Of a stretch of DNA of 64,000 nt, positions 53,933 through 62,322 are shown one piece after another. The notes under the pieces were generated by a model. That model saw nothing but the letters and a program-made list of their open reading frames with translations, did no database searches and was not told the origin of the DNA. Each line of letters opens with the position of its first letter. The first letter of the stretch is position 1. This DNA is from CAYSCZ01 sp051155775. GTDB taxonomy: Bacteria; Bacteroidota; Bacteroidia; Cytophagales; Cyclobacteriaceae. The stretch covers positions 24,014-88,013 of the forward strand of contig DAXETV010000027.1 in assembly GCA_051155775.1 (NCBI GenBank), read 5' to 3'. Both the position numbers and the translations under genes were made by a program.

Positions 53933-55351
53933 ATGAATGATAATTCAGTTATAATATCACAACAGATCGGTTGGGTCATGCTTGCCATCCTGAGTGTCCT
54001 GTGGATATACCTGGGATGGTTTTGGGGCAGGAAAGCAAAAGATATGGAAGGATTTATGCTGGCGGGAAGGAATGTTGGTCTTGCGCTTGGTGCAGCTACT
54101 GCCATGGCTACCTGGATTACTTCCAACACCACCATGTTGGCCCCGCAATTTGCCATGGAGCTGGGTGTGTGGGGGATGTTGGCTTATTGTACAGCTTCTT
54201 TCGGCTTATTTTTATTTGCTCCATTGGCCAGGCGGATAAGAAGGTTGATGCCAAAAGGCTTTACCAGTGGTGATTTTGTAAGATTAAGATATGGTAAAAA
54301 GGCCTGGTATATGTTTCTGGCCATATCAATTTTTTATGGGTTCACCTGGCTGGTGAGTATGGGAATGGCCGGCGGCATTTTAATGAATGCACTGGCAGGT
54401 ATACCCTACAGAATTGGTATGTCGGTTATATTGCTGGTATGTGTTCTTTACACCCTTTTTGGTGGGCTTTATGCAGTGATTGGTACTGACTTTATTCAAT
54501 CGCTTATAATTATGGTTGGTATAGTGGTGGTTGGGTTTACCGTCATCAATACCGTTGAGTTTGAACAGGTGTATACCAACGTGAAAGCAGATCGTCCGAT
54601 GTTGATCAATGTGCTGCTTCCGGCTTCCATAATGGCAATTTTTAATAACCTTCTGTTTGGGGTAGGGGAAATATTTCACAGCAATGTTTGGTGGAGCAGG
54701 GCTTTTGCGATGCGGGAAGGAATCGGACAAAAAGCTTACAACCTTGCCGGGTTTTTTTGGCTTCCGATACCTGTTGCTGCAGGATTTATAGCCCTGACCA
54801 GTGGCTCATTAGATATCAATGTTACCAGCCCTGACATGGTAGGGCCCATGGTAGCTGCCAGGGTATTAGGTAAGGCAGGTGCCATCATCGTATTTGCAGT
54901 ATTTTTCTGTTCTTTGGCTTCAAGTATTGATAGCTTGCTGGCGGCAACATCTGACCTTGTTACCGAAGATATCTACAAAAAAATATTTAACCCATCTGTG
55001 GATGAAGTCCGGTTGAAGAATATATCAGTCTACATCATTATAGGCCTCGGTATTTTGGCATGGTTAGTTTGCCTGCCACGAATCGGAACACTCGCGGATG
55101 TGTTATTCTTTGCAGGACCGATGGTAGGGAGTACCATTTGGCCTATCCTGACCGGATTGTTCTGGAAGAAAGCCAATCAAAAAGGTGCCTTTTGGGGCAT
55201 GTTTTTAGGTTCGTTACTCGGATTGGTTTCCTATTTCCAGTTTGGATGGTACACAGCTTCGCTGGTTGGTGCCACCATTTCTATGCTGACCGTTATTTTA
55301 TTTACATACCTGACCCCCGCTGACTTTAGGTGGTCAGACCTGCAAGAATAA
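53933..55351 (+). CDS. Sodium:solute symporter, urea/Dur3-like
   Basis: A 472-residue SSS-family transporter with about 12-13 membrane segments. FMLAGRNVGLALGAATAMAT and SNTTMLAPQFAMELGVWGML resemble the early segments of Dur3-type urea and ureide symporters. YTLFGGLYAVIGTDFIQ and SLASSIDSLLAATSDLVTED are family-wide sodium-site and loop motifs. The operon context, with N-carbamoyl hydrolases and a carbamoyltransferase, supports uptake of a ureido compound driven by sodium. The exact substrate is inferred. Confidence 0.88.
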   Translation: MNDNSVIISQQIGWVMLAILSVLWIYLGWFWGRKAKDMEGFMLAGRNVGLALGAATAMATWITSNTTMLAPQFAMELGVWGMLAYCTASFGLFLFAPLARRIRRLMPKGFTSGDFVRLRYGKKAWYMFLAISIFYGFTWLVSMGMAGGILMNALAGIPYRIGMSVILLVCVLYTLFGGLYAVIGTDFIQSLIIMVGIVVVGFTVINTVEFEQVYTNVKADRPMLINVLLPASIMAIFNNLLFGVGEIFHSNVWWSRAFAMREGIGQKAYNLAGFFWLPIPVAAGFIALTSGSLDINVTSPDMVGPMVAARVLGKAGAIIVFAVFFCSLASSIDSLLAATSDLVTEDIYKKIFNPSVDEVRLKNISVYIIIGLGILAWLVCLPRIGTLADVLFFAGPMVGSTIWPILTGLFWKKANQKGAFWGMFLGSLLGLVSYFQFGWYTASLVGATISMLTVILFTYLTPADFRWSDLQE

Positions 55352-55364
55352 AATCATTAAGACT

Positions 55365-55490
55365 ATGCTTTATTTCCCACAATCCTTATTGTTCATCTTA
55401 ATCGTTGCAAGCCTGGTGTTTATCGGTTTAGCCGCTGTCTGGTTAATTGTGTTATTTATCAAAGATTTTAAAAATAAAAACGTTTGGTGA
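55365..55490 (+). CDS. 41-residue membrane peptide coupled to the carbamoyltransferase gene
   Basis: A short frame starting MLYFPQSLLFILIVAS contains one strong membrane helix (about 7-32) and a basic end (KDFKNKNVW). Its TGA overlaps the ATG of the carbamoyltransferase gene (TGATG) and it begins 13 bases after the symporter stop, which is good evidence that it is translated. It resembles small accessory subunits of SSS transporters in size and position, but no family is recognised. Confidence 0.65.
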   Translation: MLYFPQSLLFILIVASLVFIGLAAVWLIVLFIKDFKNKNVW

Positions 55491-56566
55491 TGAAAAAATT
55501 TAGTGAAAAAAAGGTTTCTACCGTGGATAACCCCCTGAACTCACAGGGATTATACCCCGACCCGGAACGTCTCTTATTCAATCAGTCCATCGACTTAAAA
55601 AAGCTGGCCCAATTAAAAGGACAGTCTATCTTATCAGCTGACCAGTTTGATAAGTCCATGGTTCTGGAGTTATGCAAGTTTGCTGCCTTCCTGGAGACCA
55701 AAGAAGTTACCCGCAACCATCCACTGGATGGTAAGTTGGTGATCACCGCTTTCTTTGAGGCCAGCACCCGGACCAGGCTTTCTTTTGAAAGTGCAGTGCT
55801 TCGGTTGGATGGCAAAATCATCACCATACCAGGCAGTAAAACAACCGGTGTGGCTAAAGGTGAATCCATGAAGGATATTGGAGAAATGTTTAATGCTTAT
55901 GGAGACATTGTGGTTTTCCGGCATACCGAAACCAGAGCCTTGGACGAGATTCAAAAAAATCTAAGATTACCCATCATTAACGCTGGCAACGGCTCCGGAG
56001 AACATCCAACACAGGCACTGGCAGATTGGTTTGCTATCCTCAAATGGAAGCCAACCTTAAAGGATGACCTGGCAGAAGGTGAGCGAATTCATTTGGGAAT
56101 ACTGGGTAATCCGGCCAGCATGCGCGCTGTAAACAGCTTTTTAAGGATGTCGCTCCTATTTAAAAATAGTATAAAGAAAATTTCACTGGTATCTGAAATG
56201 GCGGATCCATTAGGAGAGGAACTAAAAGATCTGCTGGATGAATTAGGGATGGATTATCAGGTCACGCATGATGTAAATGATGTGGTAGAAGACCTGGATG
56301 TATTGTATATGAATTCCATCGCTTTCCTGGGCGATGGGTACAAGACTTTAAATGATAGTTATAAGTTAGACAAAGATACCAAGCTCAAAGCAAACAGCGT
56401 GGTGCTTCACCCACTGGCCCGTCTGGATGAACTGGACCCCAACCTGGATGATACAACGCACAACCTTTACTTCACCCAGGCCCATGGAGCTGTCTTTGTC
56501 AGGCAGGCACTATTTATTTCGATTCTCAACCGTTTCGACAGACTACCCATAGAACAATACTCATAA
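55490..56566 (+). CDS. Carbamoyltransferase of the ATCase/OTCase superfamily, altered substrate site
   Basis: A 358-residue transcarbamoylase. The carbamoyl-phosphate site is intact: STRTR at 92-96, KGE at 123-125, FRHTETR near 143 and HPTQ at 172-175. The second-substrate loop is not: where aspartate transcarbamoylase has TRxQ, whose Arg and Gln bind aspartate, this protein has NSIA (275-278) in VLYMNSIAFLGDGYK, and HPLPR is HPLAR (307-311). It should move a carbamoyl group to or from an amine other than aspartate or ornithine. An N-terminal extension of about 35 residues precedes the fold. ATG at 55490 is coupled to the small membrane peptide. Confidence 0.88.
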   Translation: MKKFSEKKVSTVDNPLNSQGLYPDPERLLFNQSIDLKKLAQLKGQSILSADQFDKSMVLELCKFAAFLETKEVTRNHPLDGKLVITAFFEASTRTRLSFESAVLRLDGKIITIPGSKTTGVAKGESMKDIGEMFNAYGDIVVFRHTETRALDEIQKNLRLPIINAGNGSGEHPTQALADWFAILKWKPTLKDDLAEGERIHLGILGNPASMRAVNSFLRMSLLFKNSIKKISLVSEMADPLGEELKDLLDELGMDYQVTHDVNDVVEDLDVLYMNSIAFLGDGYKTLNDSYKLDKDTKLKANSVVLHPLARLDELDPNLDDTTHNLYFTQAHGAVFVRQALFISILNRFDRLPIEQYS

Positions 56567-56595
56567 AACTGATTGATAAAAATAATGACTTAAAT

Positions 56596-58545
56596 ATGTG
56601 TGGAATAGCAGGATTCTGGAGTACCCAACTTTTGGAAGGGGATAGTGCCCTCAAACTAAAGAAAATGACCGAAAAACTTTACCACCGGGGCCCGGATGGT
56701 GAGGGGGCACACTTTGATGGTTCTAATGGATTGGCCATGGGACATGCCAGGTTATCCATCATCGACCTGGAAACGGGAAGGCAACCCTTGTATAATCACG
56801 ACAAAAGCCACATACTGACGGTAAATGGTGAATTTTATGATTACAAAAAAATAAGGACCAAGCTTCGGTTGGAGGGGTTTGATTTTGTGTCAAAATCAGA
56901 TAGCGAGATCGCTCTGCCATTATATGAGAAGTATGGCCTGGATTTTGTAAATCATCTTCGGGGCGAGTTTGCTTTCACCCTGTACGATCAGACCAAAGAC
57001 CGGTTGATTTTAGTAAGGGACCGTTTTGGCATTAAACCCTTATTCTTTCATTTGAGCCAAAACGATTTTTTCTACGCTTCGGAAATCAAGGCTTTATTTG
57101 CTCATCCTCAGGTTCCAAGATCATTTTCCAGTGAATCGGTATTGCATCAGCTTATGCACACCATGGTACCGGGTACCAGCGCCTTCAAAGATATCCATGC
57201 CGTGAAGCCTGGTTACATGGTGATCGTTGAAAGAAAAAACAACGCTTTCGAGTTAACGGAAAAGAAATATTGGGATATGGATTTCCCTACAACCGATGGC
57301 CGTACCCGGCATAGTGATGATTATTACATTCAGGATGTCCAACAACAGTTACTGGAGGCAGTGGCTCACAGGTTGGAAGCCGATGTGCCGGTAGGGTGTT
57401 ACCTGTCCGGAGGTATCGATAGCTGCTCTATGCTTGGTATCGCTTCTTCCATGCAGCAGTCTCCGGTAAAAGCGTTTACCATTAGCTTCGACCATAGCGA
57501 TTATGACGAGGCATCAATTGCAAAAGAGATGGCACAAAAAGTAAATGCTGACCAGGTTCAGATCAACTTATCCTCGAAAGAGTTATACGGAGAGAACTTC
57601 ATCAAAACTTTATGGCATGCAGAAAGGACGTTCTACAACACGCTGGGTGTGGCCAAATACTGTATGAGCAAGAAAGTGAATGAATCCGGATATCGAGTAG
57701 TGGTAACTGGCGAAGGGTCGGATGAGCTTTTTGGAGGCTACCCGGCCTTTAAAAAAGACCTTTTTCTGCATGATTACAGCAAAGAGGAGCAGCAATCTAT
57801 GCTAAAAAAGATGGATGAAAGCAACAAGGTCTTCAAAGGGGCTATACTAGCCGAAGAACAATTTACCCATCCGGCATTGGAATCACTATGTGGCTTCACA
57901 CCTTCCTGGATACAACCCTGGATCCATACTTTGTCTATCGCCAGGCCGCTGCTTCACGATGATTTACTCCATGAGACCAAAGCTTACGATCCCATAGCAG
58001 CGATAGCAAACGCCATGGATAAAACACAAATTGAAGGCCGACATGTATTGGACATCACACAATATACCTGGATTAAGACCATGCTCGAATGTCAGATACT
58101 CAACTGGGGTGGCGACAGGGTGGACATGGCCAATTCCATGGAGTCAAGGCCGGCATTCCTGGACCATCATGTGGCAGAATCAGCGAAGATGATCCCACCC
58201 AGGGTTAGGGTAAAAGGAAACATTGAAAAATGGGTGCTTAGAGAAGCTATGAAAGATATTCTTCCAGAGGTGCTTTATAAGCGGGAAAAGTTTGCTTTCA
58301 TGGCGCCGCCCAGCCATACCGAACAAAGTAAGCGCGATGCCCTGGATGACCTGGTCAATCGTTTTATGCGTGAGGACCAAATCAAGGATGCAGGTTTGTT
58401 TGACCCGGATCGCTTAGACGATTTTATGAAAGAATATAAACGTGATACCAATGCAGTTTCCCTGGTTCGTAAAGATGCCCTGGTCAATCACATCCTGGGA
58501 TTGCATATTCTTCATCATCATTTTATAAAAAATACCATTGATTAA
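56596..58545 (+). CDS. Glutamine-dependent asparagine synthetase homologue
   Basis: A 649-residue AsnB-like enzyme. Cys2 of MCGIAGFWST is the glutaminase nucleophile, and HRGPDGEGAHFDG and VNGEFYDYKK complete domain 1. The synthetase half has the PP-loop SGGIDS at 271-276 and VVTGEGSDELFGGYP near 371. It adenylates a carboxylate and aminates it with ammonia from glutamine. True asparagine synthesis is possible, but placement in a ureido-type operon allows amidation of another acid. It sits 29 bases after the carbamoyltransferase. Confidence 0.9.
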   Translation: MCGIAGFWSTQLLEGDSALKLKKMTEKLYHRGPDGEGAHFDGSNGLAMGHARLSIIDLETGRQPLYNHDKSHILTVNGEFYDYKKIRTKLRLEGFDFVSKSDSEIALPLYEKYGLDFVNHLRGEFAFTLYDQTKDRLILVRDRFGIKPLFFHLSQNDFFYASEIKALFAHPQVPRSFSSESVLHQLMHTMVPGTSAFKDIHAVKPGYMVIVERKNNAFELTEKKYWDMDFPTTDGRTRHSDDYYIQDVQQQLLEAVAHRLEADVPVGCYLSGGIDSCSMLGIASSMQQSPVKAFTISFDHSDYDEASIAKEMAQKVNADQVQINLSSKELYGENFIKTLWHAERTFYNTLGVAKYCMSKKVNESGYRVVVTGEGSDELFGGYPAFKKDLFLHDYSKEEQQSMLKKMDESNKVFKGAILAEEQFTHPALESLCGFTPSWIQPWIHTLSIARPLLHDDLLHETKAYDPIAAIANAMDKTQIEGRHVLDITQYTWIKTMLECQILNWGGDRVDMANSMESRPAFLDHHVAESAKMIPPRVRVKGNIEKWVLREAMKDILPEVLYKREKFAFMAPPSHTEQSKRDALDDLVNRFMREDQIKDAGLFDPDRLDDFMKEYKRDTNAVSLVRKDALVNHILGLHILHHHFIKNTID

Positions 58546-58549
58546 TCAT

Positions 58550-59785
58550 ATGGCATATCAAATAAACCTTGATAGGCTAAAGCAAAATATCATTGACCTC
58601 TCCTCCATCGGTAAAAGGGAGGATGGTGGTATCTACCGGATGGGTTTCTCTGAAGAAGATTTTCAGGGAAAAGCGTGGCTGAAGAATAAAATCAATGAAT
58701 ATGAACTAAGGCTGGAGATGGATGAAGCACTAAATATCAGTGGGATACTTGACGGTAAAGATAAAGCTGAACAAACGATCGTAGTGGGCTCGCACATAGA
58801 CACTGTACCGGCAGCCGGCGCACTGGATGGCTGTCTGGGCGTATTGACGGCATTGGAGTGCTTAAAAGTTATGAAGGATGAAAAAATACCGTTAAGCCTG
58901 CCGGTGGAAATGATCGCCTTTAGCGATGAGGAAGGACGGTTTGGTGGTATGTTTGGTTCGCGGGCCTTCTCGGGGCAGCTAACCCCGGGAATTATTGAAC
59001 AGTCCAGTGACCTGGAAGGTATTTATTTAAAAGACCTGCTGCAGGATCATGGCTGTGAACCAATGAAGTCACTGGAAGCTGCCCGTGATCCACATTCTGT
59101 TAAATATTATATTGAACTGCATATAGAGCAGGGTCCGGTGCTGGATAACCTTCAAAAACCTTTGGGTTTGGTTACAGATATCACTGGCTTGTTTAAATGG
59201 CAGGTCAATCTGACCGGTCAGGCGAATCACGCAGGAACCACACCAATGAATATGAGGAATGATGCTTTTATGGGACTGGCTGATTTTGCCCACGAAATAC
59301 CCAGGATCCTTGATGAAAACGGCCGCGAAGATTCCAGGATGACGGTTGGCTCTGTTGCTTTATACCCGGGAGCTGCCAACACAGTGCCCGGCAAAGTGAG
59401 GTTTTCATTAGATGTTCGTGACACCTCGGAGGATGTCCTTAACGAATTAAGCACAGCTTCCAGAAAAGCATTATCTTCTATTGCAAGGAAGCAAAACCTG
59501 ATGTTTGACTTTGAAGCGCTTAGCTGGATAAGCCCTGTTCATTGCGATAACGGGTTACTGGAAGGCCTTGAAAGGCATTCGAAAGCCCTTCAATTAGCGT
59601 ACCATAAAATGCCCAGTGGTGCAGCCCATGATGCGCAGATTGTAGCAAGGATCGCCCCGGTAGCTATGATATTTGTCCCCAGCAAGGGTGGTATTAGTCA
59701 CTCCGTGCATGAGTGGACTGACTGGAAGGACATTGAAGCAGGCGCCAACCTTATGTTGAACGCTTTGATAGACTTAGCAAAATAA
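58550..59785 (+). CDS. Zn-dependent N-carbamoyl-amino-acid hydrolase family (M20; HyuC/AllC-like)
   Basis: A 411-residue metallohydrolase of the M20 amidase group that includes N-carbamoyl-L-amino-acid amidohydrolase, beta-ureidopropionase and allantoate amidohydrolase. Metal ligands are in GSHIDTVP (His82), ALDG (Asp93), DEEGR (Glu127/128), LHIEQGP (His191) and GISHSVHEW (His384). HAGTTPM and GAAHDAQIVA are subgroup motifs. It probably cleaves a ureido group to ammonia, CO2 and an amine. ATG at 58550 lies 4 bases after the synthetase stop. Confidence 0.9.
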   Translation: MAYQINLDRLKQNIIDLSSIGKREDGGIYRMGFSEEDFQGKAWLKNKINEYELRLEMDEALNISGILDGKDKAEQTIVVGSHIDTVPAAGALDGCLGVLTALECLKVMKDEKIPLSLPVEMIAFSDEEGRFGGMFGSRAFSGQLTPGIIEQSSDLEGIYLKDLLQDHGCEPMKSLEAARDPHSVKYYIELHIEQGPVLDNLQKPLGLVTDITGLFKWQVNLTGQANHAGTTPMNMRNDAFMGLADFAHEIPRILDENGREDSRMTVGSVALYPGAANTVPGKVRFSLDVRDTSEDVLNELSTASRKALSSIARKQNLMFDFEALSWISPVHCDNGLLEGLERHSKALQLAYHKMPSGAAHDAQIVARIAPVAMIFVPSKGGISHSVHEWTDWKDIEAGANLMLNALIDLAK

Positions 59786-59795
59786 TTTTTATTTA

Positions 59796-60530
59796 ATGAA
59801 GCACATAGAAAGAAAATTACAAAAGTTTGACTGGCAGGATCCCCTGATAAAGTACTATCATGACATGGTCAGTGATAATGAGGAGCGCAAGGAGAATGTC
59901 AAGAGTCAACACATTGCCCTGATGGTTATAGACCTGCAATACCTGGATGCTGCGGAAGGGTATGGGGTATTCAAAGATGTCACCTCCTCGGGTATTCCCA
60001 TTGACCAGCAGCGTTATTATTTTGAATCATTGAAGGAGAGTGTGATACCTAATGTTCAGCGGTTGTTGAAGGTGTTCAGGGATAGTGACATGGAGGTTAT
60101 CCACACCCGGATACAATCCCTGACCAAAGATGGCAGGGACAGAAGCAATGGCCACAAGCGACTGGATTTACTGGCTACCCCCGGTTCCAAAGAGGCGGAA
60201 TTCTTACCGGAAGTAGCGCCTTTAGGAGATGAAATTATCATAAATAAAACGGCCAGCGGTGTATTTTCTTCCACCAACCTCAATTACATTTTAAACAACC
60301 TGGATATTAAAGAGCTGATCGTAGCCGGTGTTTACACCAATGAATGTGTGGAAACGACAGTAAGGGATGCTTGCGATCTTGGCTACCTGGTATCGCTGGT
60401 AGAGGATGCCTGTACCACGGTTACGCCGGAGCTGCATGAAGCCTCTATCAAAACGCTACGAAACCGATATGCTGACATTGTGAATACAGAAATGGTAGAA
60501 GGGAAGTTTGGGTTGATTAAGTTGAATTAG
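59796..60530 (+). CDS. Isochorismatase-fold cysteine amidase
   Basis: A 244-residue cysteine hydrolase with the triad Asp46 (VIDLQ), Lys151 (INKTASG) and Cys184 (YTNECVETTVRDA). The presence of the Cys groups it with the amidases of this fold, such as nicotinamidase, N-carbamoylsarcosine amidase and ureidoacrylate hydrolase RutB, and not with true isochorismatase. In this operon an N-carbamoyl or amide substrate is likely. It is the last gene, followed by 254 bases without a gene. Confidence 0.87.
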   Translation: MKHIERKLQKFDWQDPLIKYYHDMVSDNEERKENVKSQHIALMVIDLQYLDAAEGYGVFKDVTSSGIPIDQQRYYFESLKESVIPNVQRLLKVFRDSDMEVIHTRIQSLTKDGRDRSNGHKRLDLLATPGSKEAEFLPEVAPLGDEIIINKTASGVFSSTNLNYILNNLDIKELIVAGVYTNECVETTVRDACDLGYLVSLVEDACTTVTPELHEASIKTLRNRYADIVNTEMVEGKFGLIKLN

Positions 60531-60784
60531 TATTAAATAAAATAACCTCAGATATCCACAACACAATGATACCCCATAAGTAATCCAGGAAAGCTTAAGG
60601 TGAGATTTCTTAGCATATAGCTATCAAACTGAGTCTTATTAAACACCAGTGTTGAATGTGGAAAATTGAGATAACAATGCTGATGATGCAAAAATTCCTG
60701 TTTTTTAGATTTAATGATTAGCTGAATATGATTTTAGACAACATCTTTATCTTGTAACCATCTTTTATGAATTTTTAGATAATC

Positions 60785-62160
60785 ATGAACGTAAAGCAAA
60801 ACAGGTTAATAATTTCTGTTCGACAGTTTTTGGATGATTTATTCAATCTGCATGAAGATAAAGAAAGGGAGGAAACAACAATAGCTGAGATAAAAAGAGG
60901 TATCGAATTTAGGAGCGCTAATTTATGGATTCTATTATTTGCCATATTGATTGCCAGCATTGGATTGAATGTTAATTCAACGGCAGTTGTGATTGGTGCC
61001 ATGTTAATCTCCCCTTTAATGGGGCCAATAATGGGAATAGGACTTGGGGCTGGTATAATTGATTTTGAATTAATAAAGAAAGCTTTTAGAAATCTTGCAG
61101 TGGCTGCTAGCTTTAAGTATTCTTACTTCTGCCGTCTATTTTTTTGTCACCCAACTTCATGAAGCTCAATCTGAATTGTTAGCAAGGACTACCCCAACTT
61201 TATGGGACGTACTGATAGCTTTTTTTGGAGGTTTGGCTGGTATTATATCCGGTTCAAGAAGGGTGAAATCCAACGCTATTCCAGGGGTGGCAATGGCCAC
61301 TGCATTGATACTCCTTTTCTGTACTGCAGGATATGGTCTCGCTAATGGAAACTGGTATTATTTTGTGGGAGCACTTTATTTGTTTTTCATCAATAGTGTC
61401 TTTATTTCAGTTTCTACTTTTTTGATTGTCAGGTTCTTAAAGTACCCCAGAAACCAATTTGAGAGTAAAACAACAGAGCGCAGGGTTAAAGCCTACATAA
61501 TGGTTTTTGTTGTCACAACCTTAATCCCCAGTGTTTATTTGGCATATAACGTGGTAAGAAAAACAATTTTTGATCAAAATGCCCGTAATTTTATATCTTC
61601 TGAATTTAACCTTCCGGACACAGGTCATTAGCCAGCGTTTCTCGTTAGAAGATGACCGAGGACTGATTGACATTACACTTTATGGTAAAAAAATCGATGA
61701 TGATGATTTGGAAATAATAAGAAGGAAACTTTCAAACCGTAACTTGGATAATGCTGACCTGGTAGTAAGACAATTATATCAGGAAGATTTTATAGCCGCA
61801 ACCGCTCAGGAGTTTTTGCGGATGAGTGAGGATCTTAAGATTGGAATAATAGAAGATCTGTATAAAAAGAACGAATACATCATTGTTTCAAAAGATGTTC
61901 AAATAAAATTTCTGGAGAATCAAGTGATTAAGCCACAACAAAAGAGATATCCTGTTGGTGATATCCGAAAAGAATTAATGATCCAATACCCAGACATGCG
62001 CTCATTTGCAATAGGGGACATGATAAACGACGCCCAAGATACCATATGTCACGCATTTGTGTCTTTCAATAGAGGAATCAGTAAAATTGAAAAAACGAAA
62101 ATTAGGGCCTGTTTAAAAGCCCGGTCTAAAGTTGATTCTATTGCGGTTGTGCTCCAATAG
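60785..62160 (+). pseudogene. DUF389 membrane protein gene with two frameshifts
   Basis: Three overlapping frames together give one DUF389 protein. Frame one ends its match at LAVAAS (61111). The match continues as LSILTSAVYFFVTQ in the next frame, explained by one extra T in the TTT at 61112-61114. It shifts again near 61616-61625, where NLPDT should join QVISQRFSLEDDRG; loss of two bases (CA) in the ACACA tract explains it. Membrane segments span the first two thirds and a soluble domain the rest. The gene appears inactivated unless these are sequencing errors. Confidence 0.83.
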
Positions 62161-62231
62161 TATGTGCTTAATTTTTCTTCCACCTTTTATCTTTAGCACC
62201 CTCAACCATATTGTTAAAGTTTTCTTGTTAC

Positions 62232-62249
62232 TTAGGGTCTGCTGAAAAA
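62232..62249 (+). repeat. Left inverted repeat of the insertion sequence
   Basis: TTAGGGTCTGCTGAAAAA, the perfect complement of the right end at 63857-63874. Confidence 0.92.
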
Positions 62250-62322
62250 GGCTAAAAACGGTTAGATATTTCCATATGGGCCATTTTTTGCTGATATTTA
62301 ATGAGGATAAGTGCATTGAATA

